Source of the DNA: Bradyrhizobium sp.
GTDB lineage: Bacteria > Pseudomonadota > Alphaproteobacteria > Rhizobiales > Xanthobacteraceae
DNA: 41,412 bases
Direction of reading: 5' to 3'
Assembly (NCBI RefSeq): GCF_004799405.1
Contig: NZ_SSMW01000130.1
Location: 93,238 to 134,649 of the forward strand
Part shown: positions 1-8,709 of the stretch, in pieces
Layout of the letters: each line of letters starts with the position of its first letter
Numbering within the stretch: position 1 is the stretch's first letter
Notes under the pieces: model-generated
What the model saw: the letters and a program-made list of their open reading frames with translations, nothing else
Database searches by the model: none
Told to the model about the DNA's origin: nothing
Translations under genes and position numbers: made by a program

Positions 1-17
1 TCGCCAACCGGCGGTAG

Positions 18-62
18 GCATGATCCCGAAAAGTGGAATCCGGTTTTCGGACCAGATCATGC
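18..62. repeat. Intergenic imperfect palindrome
   Basis: The arms GCATGATC and GATCATGC enclose an inner pair CCGAAAA / GTTTTCGG, giving an imperfect palindrome of 45 bases just upstream of hom. I recall near-identical elements as abundant intergenic repeats in Bradyrhizobium and relatives. That recollection has not been checked by search. It may form a hairpin at the end of the preceding, unseen gene. Confidence 0.6.
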
Positions 63-96
63 CTGGTTATGGTCTTTCCAGTAGGCTCTTCGCGTC

Positions 97-1416
97 ATGG
101 TCGCACCCCTGAAAGTGGGTATTGCGGGGCTCGGCACTGTTGGCGCCGAAGTCGTCCGCCTCATCGAGCAGCAAGGCCGGATTTTGTCGGCGCGCTGCGG
201 ACGCGGCGTGCGCGTCGTCGCCGTCACCGCGCGTTCGAAAGTGAAGAAGCGCAGCATCGACCTGCGCGGCATCGCCTGGGCCAGGAATCCGCTGGATTTG
301 GCCAACGATCCCGGCATCGATTGCTTCGTCGAACTGATGGGCGGGGCCGGCGAGCCCGCGCTGTCGGCGATCGAGGCGGCGCTGAAATCCGGAAAATCGG
401 TGGTCACCGCCAACAAGGCCCTGATCGCCAGGCATGGATTGCGGCTGGCGAAGTTCGCCGAAAAGCACGGCGGCGCGCTGAATTTCGAGGCGGCGGTGGG
501 TGCTGCCATCCCCGTCATCAAAACCTTGCGCGAAGGCCTGGCGGGCACCGAAGTCAATCGCGTTTACGGCATCCTCAACGGCACCTGCAATTACATCCTG
601 ACCCGGATGGAACAGGAAGGCTTGTCGTTCGCCGAATGCCTGAAGGATGCGCAGCGCCTCGGTTACGCCGAGGCCAATCCGTCGTTCGACGTCGACGGCC
701 ACGACACCGCGCAGAAACTGGCCATTCTCGCCAGCCTCGCCTTCGGCACCAGGGTGGCGCAGAGCGCGGTTTATGTCGAAGGCATTTCCTCGATCAAGCC
801 GGAAGACCTGCGCGCCGCGGAACAGCTCGGCTTTCGCGTCAAGCTGCTCGGGGTGGCGGTGCGGACCGCCAAAGGCATCGAACAACGCGTGCATCCGACC
901 ATGGTACCGAAATCGTCCTCGATCGCTCAAGTTATGGGCGTCACCAATGCGGTCACCATCGATGGCGAGGGCATCCCGCCGATTACGCTGGTCGGGCCAG
1001 GCGCGGGCGGCGCGGCAACAGCATCGGCCGTGGTCGCCGACATCGCCGATGTGGCGCGCGGCATCCGCGCCGAGCCGTTCGGGCGTCCGGTGGCACGGCT
1101 GCGCGCGATCAAAAAGGCGCCGATGGAGCGTCATGAGGGCGGCTACTACATCCGCCTGATGGCGCGCGACCTCGCGGGCACTGCGGCCGCGATCGCCACG
1201 CGGCTGGCCGAACAGAAGATTTCCATCGAATCCATTGTGCAGCGCCACCCCGACGGCGTTGACGTTACGGGTGCCACAGGGAAAACTTCCCCAGTGCCGG
1301 TCATCCTGATTACCTATGCGACCAGCGAGGATGCGGTTCATCGTGCGCTGCAGGCCGTGCAGCACGACAAGGTGATCAGCGGCCGGCCGCAGGTAATACG
1401 GATCGAAAAAAACTAG
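97..1416 (+). CDS. hom: Homoserine dehydrogenase
   Basis: Reduces aspartate semialdehyde to homoserine with NAD(P)H, the branch point to threonine, methionine and isoleucine; cytosolic. The 439-residue length is usual for the monofunctional, ACT-containing form. The N-terminus carries the Rossmann motif GIAGLGTVG (residues 8-16). The conserved TANKAL segment lies at 104-109 and the family signature around NPSFDVDGHDTAQKL near residue 195. The last ~85 residues (from GGYYIRLMARDLAG) form an ACT domain, which in this family normally mediates feedback control by threonine. glpX follows 79 bases downstream on the same strand, so the two may share a transcript. The ATG at 97 begins directly at the conserved N-terminus and no better start is visible. 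Confidence 0.95.
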   Translation: MVAPLKVGIAGLGTVGAEVVRLIEQQGRILSARCGRGVRVVAVTARSKVKKRSIDLRGIAWARNPLDLANDPGIDCFVELMGGAGEPALSAIEAALKSGKSVVTANKALIARHGLRLAKFAEKHGGALNFEAAVGAAIPVIKTLREGLAGTEVNRVYGILNGTCNYILTRMEQEGLSFAECLKDAQRLGYAEANPSFDVDGHDTAQKLAILASLAFGTRVAQSAVYVEGISSIKPEDLRAAEQLGFRVKLLGVAVRTAKGIEQRVHPTMVPKSSSIAQVMGVTNAVTIDGEGIPPITLVGPGAGGAATASAVVADIADVARGIRAEPFGRPVARLRAIKKAPMERHEGGYYIRLMARDLAGTAAAIATRLAEQKISIESIVQRHPDGVDVTGATGKTSPVPVILITYATSEDAVHRALQAVQHDKVISGRPQVIRIEKN

Positions 1417-1495
1417 CGTAAGGTCCGAACCGACGATGCGCGAAACCACTATTTGCGGGCCGAAAGACCCGCGGTGACGTCCCAGGGAGTTTACG

Positions 1496-2494
1496 ATGTC
1501 GACCCATATTTCCGTTCCCCCGCAGCTGTTGCTGGAGCGCATTCTGACGCTCGAAATCGTGCGGGTGACGGAGCGCGCCGCGGTTTCGGCCGCGCGGCTG
1601 CGCGGCCACGGCAACGAGAAAGCGGCCGACCAGGCCGCGGTCGACGCGATGCGCCGCGAGCTCAACAAGCTGCCGATCGAAGGCACTGTGGTGATCGGCG
1701 AGGGCGAGCGCGACGAGGCGCCGATGCTGTTCATCGGTGAAAAGGTCGGGATCAATGCCGGCCCGCAGGTCGATATCGCCGTCGATCCGCTGGAGGGCAC
1801 CACGCTGTGCGCCAAGAACATGCCGGGCGCGATCGCGACCATGGCGATGGCGGATGCCGGCACGCTGCTGCACGCACCCGATGTCTACATGCAGAAGATC
1901 GCCGTCGGCCCGGGTTACGCCAAGGGCGTCGTCGAGCTCGATGCTTCGCCTGCCGATAATGTTCGCCGCCTGGCCAAGGCAAAAGGTGTCGACGCTTCAG
2001 CGATTACGGTCCTGGTGCTCGATCGTCCGCGCCACTCCGATATCATCAATGGCGTGCGCGGCACCGGTGCCGCGGTTCGCCTCATCACCGACGGCGACGT
2101 GGCCGGCGTGATTCATTGTGCCGATCCTGACAACACGGGTGTCGATATGTATATCGGCACCGGCGGCGCGCCGGAGGGCGTGCTGGCGGCGGTGGCGCTG
2201 CGCTGTATCGGCGGTCAGATGCAATGCCGGCTGATTCTCGACACCGAGGAAAAACGCGAGCGCGCCCGCAAGATGGGTGTCACCGATCCCCGGATGATCT
2301 ACGGCATCGAGGATCTTGCGAAGGGCGACTGCCTGTTCGCTGCAACCGGCGTCACGACCGGCTCGCTGTTGTCGGGCGTCAAGTTCCGCAAGGACGTCAT
2401 CGAAACCGAGACCGTGGTGATGCGCTCGGTCACCGGCACGGTGCGCTATATCAAGGCCGAACACCGGCAACTCGACAAATTTCACCTCGATTGA
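1496..2494 (+). CDS. glpX: Fructose-1,6-bisphosphatase class II
   Basis: Hydrolyses fructose-1,6-bisphosphate to fructose-6-phosphate in gluconeogenesis; in autotrophic relatives the same family also serves the Calvin cycle (and sedoheptulose bisphosphate). The 332 residues carry the GlpX metal and phosphate motifs: GEGERDEAPML at 68-78, DPLEGT at 97-102 and GTGGAPEG at 221-228. These distinguish it from the unrelated class I Fbp. A GGGAG ribosome-binding site sits about 7 bases before the ATG. It lies between hom and a GNAT gene that starts only 8 bases after its stop, which suggests a hom-glpX-GNAT transcription unit. Confidence 0.95.
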   Translation: MSTHISVPPQLLLERILTLEIVRVTERAAVSAARLRGHGNEKAADQAAVDAMRRELNKLPIEGTVVIGEGERDEAPMLFIGEKVGINAGPQVDIAVDPLEGTTLCAKNMPGAIATMAMADAGTLLHAPDVYMQKIAVGPGYAKGVVELDASPADNVRRLAKAKGVDASAITVLVLDRPRHSDIINGVRGTGAAVRLITDGDVAGVIHCADPDNTGVDMYIGTGGAPEGVLAAVALRCIGGQMQCRLILDTEEKRERARKMGVTDPRMIYGIEDLAKGDCLFAATGVTTGSLLSGVKFRKDVIETETVVMRSVTGTVRYIKAEHRQLDKFHLD

Positions 2495-2502
2495 GCAAAG
2501 CG

Positions 2503-2952
2503 ATGGATACCGATGTGGTGATACGGCCGGTCGGCGAAGACGAGCGGGAAGCCTGGAATCCGCTGTGGGCCGGCTATCTCGCCTTCTACAAGACGGCGCT
2601 GCCGCAGGATATCAGCGATCTCACATGGACCCGGTTTCACGATCCGGAGGAGCCGATCTTTGCGCTGGGCGGTTATGTCGACGGCGAACTCGCGGGGTTC
2701 GCGCATTATCTGTTCCATCGCTCGACCTGGGCGACCCACCGCTATTGCTACCTGGAAGATCTGTTCGTGGCGGAGACGGCGCGGGGCTGTGGGCTCGGTC
2801 GGGCCTTGATCGATGCGGTCTGCGCCAAAGCGCTGGCGGCGAATGCGAGCCGGGTTTACTGGCTGACGCAATCCGGCAACGCGCAGGCGCGCGCGCTTTA
2901 CGACAAGATGGCCGACAATCTCGGCTTCATCCAGTATCGCAAGGTGCTCTGA
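2503..2952 (+). CDS. GNAT family N-acetyltransferase
   Basis: Predicted acyl-CoA-dependent N-acetyltransferase of 149 residues. The core runs from a beta strand with YLEDLFV (about residues 82-88) into the acetyl-CoA pyrophosphate loop RGCGLGRAL (about 94-102), then the C-terminal NxxARALYDKM helix and GF strand typical of GNAT enzymes. The ATG at 2503 is chosen because upstream in-frame sequence lies inside glpX and reads as an antisense-type shadow. The substrate cannot be read from sequence. Close spacing behind glpX suggests cotranscription, not a shared pathway. Confidence 0.85.
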   Translation: MDTDVVIRPVGEDEREAWNPLWAGYLAFYKTALPQDISDLTWTRFHDPEEPIFALGGYVDGELAGFAHYLFHRSTWATHRYCYLEDLFVAETARGCGLGRALIDAVCAKALAANASRVYWLTQSGNAQARALYDKMADNLGFIQYRKVL

Positions 2953-2960
2953 ACAATAGG

Positions 2961-3000
2961 CGTCATTACGGGATGCCAACGCTTCATCCCGCAAATGACG
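2961..3000. repeat. Long interrupted hairpin between the GNAT and HAD genes
   Basis: CGTCATT and AATGACG form the outer arms, and CGGGATG and CATCCCG the inner arms, around a short loop. The hairpin sits between the GNAT stop and the ribosome-binding site of the haloacid dehalogenase gene. It has no T-run after it, so it is not a classical intrinsic terminator. It could be a processing site, an attenuating structure or a repeat remnant. Confidence 0.6.
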
Positions 3001-3017
3001 AAAGAACAGGGAGTGGT

Positions 3018-3737
3018 ATGTCCGATATTTTCGCAGTGAAGGCGCTGGTGTTCGATGTGTTCGGCACCGTGGTCGACTGGCGCTCGAGCCTGATCGCGGA
3101 TTTCACCAAATGGTCGCAGATACGCGGCATCAAGGCCGACTGGACCGCCCTGGTCGATGGCTGGCGCGCTGCCTATACCGCGTCGATGGATGAGGTGAGA
3201 AAGCATCCGGAACGCGGTTATATCATACTGGACAGACTGCATCGGCAGTCGCTGGAAAAGCTGGTCGCGCAGTTCTCGATCCAGGGATTGACCGACGCCG
3301 ACCTGGATTACCTCACCCGTGGCTGGCATCGGCTTCATGCATGGCCGGACAGCGTGGCCGGACTGGCCCGGCTGAAGACGAAATACATCATCAGTCCGCT
3401 CTCCAACGGCAATGTCGCGCTGCTCACGAACATAGCTAAATTCGCCGGCCTGCCGTGGGACCTGATCCTGTCGGCCGAACTGTTCGAACACTACAAGCCC
3501 GACCCCGAAACCTATCTCGGCGCGGCGCGGTTGCTTTGCCTGCCGCCGGAGCAGGTGATGATGGTGGCCGCGCATAACAGCGACTTGAAGGCCGCGCAAG
3601 AATGGGGATTGAAGACCGCCTTCGTGGCACGACCGACCGAATACGGCCCGTTGCAGAAACGCGATTCCAAGGCTGATGGCGATTGGGACATCGTTGCCAA
3701 GGATTTTGGCGGGATCGCCGACCGGATGGGGTGTTAG
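3018..3737 (+). CDS. Haloacid dehalogenase, type II
   Basis: HAD-superfamily hydrolase of 239 residues resembling type II L-2-haloacid dehalogenases, which replace halogen by hydroxyl through an aspartyl ester. Motif I is FDVFGTVVDWRSS with the nucleophilic Asp near residue 13. Motif II is SPLSNGN, and the motif III and IV region carries KPDPETY and MVAAHNSDLKAA. The FGTVVDWR form is characteristic of the dehalogenase branch rather than of phosphatases. The start at 3018 has a GGGAG site just upstream. Actual activity on haloacids is inferred from family only, since many members have other physiological substrates. Confidence 0.85.
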   Translation: MSDIFAVKALVFDVFGTVVDWRSSLIADFTKWSQIRGIKADWTALVDGWRAAYTASMDEVRKHPERGYIILDRLHRQSLEKLVAQFSIQGLTDADLDYLTRGWHRLHAWPDSVAGLARLKTKYIISPLSNGNVALLTNIAKFAGLPWDLILSAELFEHYKPDPETYLGAARLLCLPPEQVMMVAAHNSDLKAAQEWGLKTAFVARPTEYGPLQKRDSKADGDWDIVAKDFGGIADRMGC

Positions 3738-3851
3738 GCTGCGGCCGCGCCCAAGCGCCCGGCCGTCGTGCGGGGATGACGGGTATAAGTCAGGACCGGC
3801 GCGCACGAATCATTGAACCTGCGCCGATCTCGCCTATCTGCTGCAGGTATC

Positions 3852-5693
3852 ATGACGCTTCCCGCATCCGTACTTCCCGTTGAAACGCCGCCGGCGTTTC
3901 TCGGCGTTTCGCATTCGGCGACGGGCAAGGTGTGGCGCGACCGGCTCGATGCGCGCGGCACGGCGCGGGCGCTGGCGATCGCGCAACGCTACCGGTTGCC
4001 GGAAATGCTGGCGAGGGTGCTGGCCGGGCGCGATGTCGAGATCGACGCGGTGGAGGACTTCCTCAATCCGACCATCCGCAAGTTGATGCCCGATCCCCAT
4101 ACCGTGACCCAGATGGAAACCGCCGCCAGACGCATCGCGGATGCGGCCACCCGAAACGAGAAGGTTGCAATCTTCGGCGACTACGATGTCGACGGCGCGA
4201 CCTCGGCGGCGCTGCTGGCGTGGCACCTGCGGCATTGCGGGCTCGATCCGCTGATCCACATCCCCGACCGGATTTTCGAAGGCTACGGTCCCAACGTCGA
4301 AGCCGTTCGCATGCTGGCGGGGAAGGGCGCGACGCTGCTGGTGACCGTCGATTGCGGCACCACCAGTTTCGAGCCGCTGGCTGAAGCCAAGCGTCTCGGC
4401 ATGTCGGTCGTCGTCATCGACCATCATCAAAGCGGCGACGAATTGCCCGAGGTCGAGGCGCTGGTGAATCCGAACCGGCCCGACGACCTGTCGGGCCTCG
4501 GTCATCTCGCCGCGGTCGGCCTCGTCCTGGTGACGCTGGTCGCGGTGAACCGTGAACTTCGCGCGCGGGGCTTCTGGACCGGCGAGATGCCGGAGCCGGA
4601 TCTGCTCGGCATGCTGCATCACGTGGCACTCGGCACCGTCGCCGATGTCGCACCATTGATCGGGCTGAACCGCGCCTTTGTCGCCAAAGGCCTGATCGCG
4701 ATGCGCCGCCGCGATCATGTCGGCCATACCGCGCTGATGGATGTATCGCGGCTGAACGGGCCGCCGGAGGCCTGGCATCTCGGCTTCATGCTGGGGCCGC
4801 GCATCAATGCCGGCGGCCGCATCGGGCGTGCCGATCTCGGCGTGCGGCTATTGCTGGAGGGCGACGTCTCCGAAGCCGCGCGGATTGCGGCCGAACTCGA
4901 CCGGCTCAACACCGAGCGTCGCCTGATCGAACAAATGGCGGAAGCACAGGCCGAGGCCGAGGCGCTGGCTTCGCTCGGGCTTGAGGACAAGGGCTCTGTC
5001 ATTGTTACAGCCTCCGAAGGCTGGCATCCCGGCGTGGTCGGTCTCGTCGCATCGCGCCTGAAGGAGAAATTCTCCCGTCCCGCGTTCGCCATTGCGCTGG
5101 AGCCGGGCGGCATCGGCACCGGCTCGGGCCGTTCGATCTCCGGCGTCGATCTCGGCAAGGCCGTGCGTCAGGCGGTAAAGGATGGATTGCTGATGAAGGG
5201 CGGCGGGCATGCCATGGCGGCCGGCGTGACCTTGCGCAAGGAACGTCTGGCCGAATTCCGCGCCTATATGGAAAGCGCGCTGGCGGACGATGTCGCCAAA
5301 TCGCGCCACGAAAATGAACTGTTCATCGACGGGGCGGTCAGCGCCCGCGCAGTCACGCCGGAACTGGCCGCAACCCTCAATCGCGCCGGGCCGTTCGGGT
5401 CCGGCAATCCTGAGCCGGTGGTGGCGTTGCCGTCGCATCAACTGGTCTACGCCGATGAAGTGGGGCAGTCGCATTTGCGGGTGCGGTTCAAGTCCGGCGA
5501 CGGCGCTATCGTCAACGGCATCGCGTTCCGTTCGATCGGCCAGAAGCTCGGCAATGCCTTGACGCAGCATCGCGGCCAACCGCTTCATGTGGCCGGATCG
5601 CTTGCCGTCGACCGCTGGCAGGGCACCGAGCGGGTGCAGTTGCGGGTGATGGATGTTGCCGTCCCGGATCAGGGACCGGCGGTGATCAGGTAA
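3852..5693 (+). CDS. recJ: Single-stranded-DNA-specific exonuclease RecJ
   Basis: 5'-to-3' single-strand DNA exonuclease acting in RecF-pathway recombination, mismatch repair and base excision repair. The 613 residues are of normal length. The DHH phosphoesterase core shows GDYDVDG (109-115), TVDCGTTS (165-172) and the DHH motif in VVIDHHQSG (190-192). The DHHA1 part carries RINAGGRIGRAD and the GGGHAMAAG motif, followed by the OB-type domain with GPFGSGNPEP. The ATG at 3852 is preferred to the upstream in-frame start at 3813 because homology begins after it, though spacing from a clear Shine-Dalgarno is poor. A Nudix gene starts 6 bases after its stop. Confidence 0.95.
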   Translation: MTLPASVLPVETPPAFLGVSHSATGKVWRDRLDARGTARALAIAQRYRLPEMLARVLAGRDVEIDAVEDFLNPTIRKLMPDPHTVTQMETAARRIADAATRNEKVAIFGDYDVDGATSAALLAWHLRHCGLDPLIHIPDRIFEGYGPNVEAVRMLAGKGATLLVTVDCGTTSFEPLAEAKRLGMSVVVIDHHQSGDELPEVEALVNPNRPDDLSGLGHLAAVGLVLVTLVAVNRELRARGFWTGEMPEPDLLGMLHHVALGTVADVAPLIGLNRAFVAKGLIAMRRRDHVGHTALMDVSRLNGPPEAWHLGFMLGPRINAGGRIGRADLGVRLLLEGDVSEAARIAAELDRLNTERRLIEQMAEAQAEAEALASLGLEDKGSVIVTASEGWHPGVVGLVASRLKEKFSRPAFAIALEPGGIGTGSGRSISGVDLGKAVRQAVKDGLLMKGGGHAMAAGVTLRKERLAEFRAYMESALADDVAKSRHENELFIDGAVSARAVTPELAATLNRAGPFGSGNPEPVVALPSHQLVYADEVGQSHLRVRFKSGDGAIVNGIAFRSIGQKLGNALTQHRGQPLHVAGSLAVDRWQGTERVQLRVMDVAVPDQGPAVIR

Positions 5694-5698
5694 GACAA

Positions 5699-6127
5699 AT
5701 GCCGGAAGAGATCGCGAGAACCGTGGGAGCGCTGTTTATCGGCCGAGACGGTAAAGTGCTTCTTGGCTTGCGAGCGCCATCGAAGAAATCATGGCCGCTG
5801 CATTGGGACACAATCGGTGGGCGCGTTGAGGACGGCGAGAGCCTCGAAGACGCGCTGGTCCGCGAGGCCCAGGAAGAAGTGGGCGCAACGCCGACACAAT
5901 TCAGATTAATCGCAAGGGTGAAAGAGCGGCAGCCTGAACTCTACGGCGAGGCATTGCATCATGTTTATGCTGTCACATCCTGGCGAGGCGGCGAACCCGC
6001 TAATGTCTGCGATGAGCATACAGAACTACGCTGGTTCAGCGTCAGCGAGATGCGCCTGCTAAAAAACATCGTCGATAGCGACTATCCCCTGTTCGCACAG
6101 CGGGCGTCGGTGGGCGAGACGGACTGA
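5699..6127 (+). CDS. Nudix hydrolase
   Basis: Hydrolase of nucleoside-diphosphate-linked compounds, 142 residues. The complete Nudix box is present: GGRVEDGESLEDALVREAQEEVGA fits GX5EX7REUXEEXGU, with the metal-binding Glu residues intact (segment near residues 40-63). The sequence HWDTIGGR just before it is typical of the MutT-like/ADP-ribose-type fold. It begins 6 bases after recJ and is probably cotranscribed with it, which would fit a housecleaning role. The true substrate is not deducible. Confidence 0.88.
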   Translation: MPEEIARTVGALFIGRDGKVLLGLRAPSKKSWPLHWDTIGGRVEDGESLEDALVREAQEEVGATPTQFRLIARVKERQPELYGEALHHVYAVTSWRGGEPANVCDEHTELRWFSVSEMRLLKNIVDSDYPLFAQRASVGETD

Positions 6128-6138
6128 CCACCGGCGCA

Positions 6139-7386
6139 CTAACTGCCTTGTCTCAGCCGCGCCAGCACCTTCAATCCAGCGTAGCCGTCCGCGGGCAATA
6201 GCCCTATCCTGGCCTGATAATCCTTTACCGCCTGCATGGTGTCGTTGCCGACACGGCCATCGGTGCCACCGGTATCGAAGCCGGCTTTGGTCAATCGTGT
6301 TTGCACTTCCTGCACTTCGGCCAGCGTCAGCGCGCGCTCGGAGCCCGGGAACGATTGCAGGAACGGCGGCGCGCCCAGAATGCGATCGCCGAGATGGCAG
6401 ATCGCCAGCGCGTAGTTCATGGAAGGGTTGTAGCTGCGCACCGCATAGAAATTCGGACCGAGCAGGAAAGCCGGCCCGCCCGGCACCGGCACCCACATCT
6501 TCGCACTCGCACCCGGCTGCGGAAACGGCTGGCCGTCGGCGCGCGAGATTCCGGCGCTCGACCATGCCGCATAGGTCCGGTTGCCGCCGGACGATGGACC
6601 GGGCGCACGCACCTCATGGCCCCAATGTTCGCCGCGGTGATACTTGCCGCGATCGACCAGAAAACGAGCGGTGGAACCAAGCGCGTCATCCGGTTTGCCG
6701 AACGGCGAAACCCGGCCGTCGCCATCGTAGTCGATCCCGACATTGAGCCAGACTTCAGGCATCCACTGGGTATGCCCCATCGCGCCGGCCCACGATCCCC
6801 GCATTTCCGCAGGACTGCTCCAGCCGCGATCGACGATCTTCAGCGCGTTGATCAGTTCGGTTTCCCAATAGGCGCGGCGGCGCGGCGCATTCCAGGCGAG
6901 TGCAGCGAGCGACGGAAACACCGGTCGCATATGATTTTCCTGCACCTGGGGATCGCCGAACGCGGACTCCACCCCCCACAGCGCCAGCAGCGTGCCGCGC
7001 TCGACGCCGAAATCATGTTCGATCCGCGCGAACAACGCCTGGTTCTTCCGCAGCGCTTCCTTGCCGGCGATGATGCGCCAGTCGGAGACGCGGCGGTTGA
7101 TGTATTGCCAGATCTGCTCGTCGAATTCGGGCTGGCTTTTCATTTGATCGAACACGGACATGTCGGGCTCGATGCGGCCCATCACGCGAGCGTATGTCGC
7201 GTCCGAAATGCCTTTGGCCCGCGCCCGCGCGCGAAAGCCATCGCGCCATCGATCGAAACCGGGCGGCGCTGCGGCGAATGCGCCCGGTGGGTGCGCGAGC
7301 AGGGCGCCGGCGCCAAGGCAAAATCCAAGGCATGATCGAAGCAGCGCGCGGCGCGTCAAGGTTTTACGAGAATCAGATTGTTTCAT
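6139..7386 (-). CDS. Lytic murein transglycosylase (MltB family) with peptidoglycan-binding domain
   Basis: Periplasmic enzyme that cleaves the glycan strand of murein with 1,6-anhydro ring formation. The 415 residues begin with an export signal containing TRRALLRSCLGF, a twin-arginine-like pattern, ending near AFAAAPP. The SLT_2 catalytic domain includes ALWGVESAFGD, whose Glu is the expected catalytic acid, and later the MGHTQWMPE and YNPSMNYALAI segments. The C-terminal ~60 residues (LAEVQEVQTRLTKAGFDTGG to GLLPADGY) are a PG_binding_1 domain. It is convergent with the Nudix gene. Confidence 0.93.
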   Translation of the reverse strand: MKQSDSRKTLTRRALLRSCLGFCLGAGALLAHPPGAFAAAPPGFDRWRDGFRARARAKGISDATYARVMGRIEPDMSVFDQMKSQPEFDEQIWQYINRRVSDWRIIAGKEALRKNQALFARIEHDFGVERGTLLALWGVESAFGDPQVQENHMRPVFPSLAALAWNAPRRRAYWETELINALKIVDRGWSSPAEMRGSWAGAMGHTQWMPEVWLNVGIDYDGDGRVSPFGKPDDALGSTARFLVDRGKYHRGEHWGHEVRAPGPSSGGNRTYAAWSSAGISRADGQPFPQPGASAKMWVPVPGGPAFLLGPNFYAVRSYNPSMNYALAICHLGDRILGAPPFLQSFPGSERALTLAEVQEVQTRLTKAGFDTGGTDGRVGNDTMQAVKDYQARIGLLPADGYAGLKVLARLRQGS

Positions 7387-7648
7387 CGATTCAGTCTAGC
7401 GCAGGTCTGCGGCAATTTTGGACCGGCTATGAATCTGCCGGGCGGACGGCTTGCCGGAGTCCTACGCCCGATAGCGAGCATATTCTGCAGCGCACCGAAA
7501 TGACGCGGCCGGGAGATTGCACCCCTTGCCAAGTGCCGGGCCAGCGATGATCTTCGTCCCGTTCAGCCTGTCAGGCCTCTCCAGGATGGTTGCGCCGCGG
7601 AGTGCGCATGTAAGTCTGCCGGATCGTGGCGAAGCAGAGGGCGCTCTC

Positions 7649-8638
7649 ATGTACCAGGTTTTATGCGTCCTGATGGCGACCATCGCCTATGGAACAGCGG
7701 TTGGACGTTGCCAGCAGGCAGGCACCACCGTCACGTTTCAATCTGCCACCTACGGCGACTTTCGCCAGATTCTGACGCGAGAGGCCGCAACCGGAACGGT
7801 TACGGTCCGGGCGAATCTCGAATTTCCGGAAGAGGCAAGGGATCAGCATCCCGCCGTCGTCGTCGTTCACACGCTTGGCGGCTATCGTGATGCCAATGAA
7901 GGCTATGTCGCTGCCGAATTGCGCAAATCAGGCTTCGCCACCCTGACCTATGACAGCTTTGCCGCGCGCGGAACGACGGGGGCTGCGATGCAGGGGTTGC
8001 CGGGTTATTTCCCCGCCGGTGTCGCCGACGCTTACGCCGCGCTACGGCAACTCGCGAGCGAGCCCAGGATCGACGCCGATCGAATTGCCATCCTGGGCTT
8101 CTCGTTCGGTGCTGAAGTGGCTCATCTGACGGCATTTGAGCGGATTAGATCGGCGCTAAATCCCGGACAAAGTCGATTTGCCGCGCACGTCGCCTTCTAT
8201 CCCGCCTTGAGTTATGGCGCGATTGCCGAATCCGGCGCCTATACCGGCTCGCCGGTGTTGATGTTGCTCGGCGAAAAAGATGACAATCTGCCGGTGGCGA
8301 AGGTCGAGAGTTATCTCGGTTACGCTCGAGCCGCTGGGAATCCGGCCCCGATCGAAACCGTGACCTACCCTGGAGCGTACCATGCGTGGACGGCTTCCAA
8401 CCTGGTTACCTTGCGCTTTTACCCAGAGTTGGTCAGCACGAAGAAATGTCCGGTTATTCTGTTCGGGCCAAACCGGCCGATGTTGCTCGTCGACGGCCAA
8501 ACAAAGCCGTTTGACCCAGCCACCTTCGGCGCCTGCATGGGTGAATCTCCGGGCTATTCCATGGCATTTGATGCTGCGGTTCGCGCACAATCGATCGCCG
8601 ATGCGGTGCGGTTTCTTCAGCGAAATCTCCAACGGTAG
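7649..8638 (+). CDS. Secreted dienelactone hydrolase-like alpha/beta hydrolase
   Basis: Alpha/beta hydrolase of the dienelactone hydrolase group, 329 residues. The N-terminus MYQVLCVLMATIAYGTAVG looks like a signal peptide, so an exported location is likely. The strand VVVVHTLGGYRD forms the oxyanion region, the nucleophile elbow is GFSFGAE with Ser, the acid region is GEKDDNLPV, and the catalytic His lies in YPGAYHAW. The start at 7649 is chosen over the upstream in-frame ATG at 7517 because AGAGGG lies about 8 bases before it and a signal peptide begins there. Substrate unknown. Confidence 0.82.
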   Translation: MYQVLCVLMATIAYGTAVGRCQQAGTTVTFQSATYGDFRQILTREAATGTVTVRANLEFPEEARDQHPAVVVVHTLGGYRDANEGYVAAELRKSGFATLTYDSFAARGTTGAAMQGLPGYFPAGVADAYAALRQLASEPRIDADRIAILGFSFGAEVAHLTAFERIRSALNPGQSRFAAHVAFYPALSYGAIAESGAYTGSPVLMLLGEKDDNLPVAKVESYLGYARAAGNPAPIETVTYPGAYHAWTASNLVTLRFYPELVSTKKCPVILFGPNRPMLLVDGQTKPFDPATFGACMGESPGYSMAFDAAVRAQSIADAVRFLQRNLQR

Positions 8639-8709
8639 GGCGTACTGATTGAGATCAGATTTGAGGCTCGTAGATATCCGCATCCCGCGGCATCATTATG
8701 AATCCGCGC

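Noticed and set aside
67..1873. Long minus-strand ORFs opposite hom and glpX
   Set aside because: They mirror strongly GC-biased genes and show no family motif; the plus-strand genes are certain.
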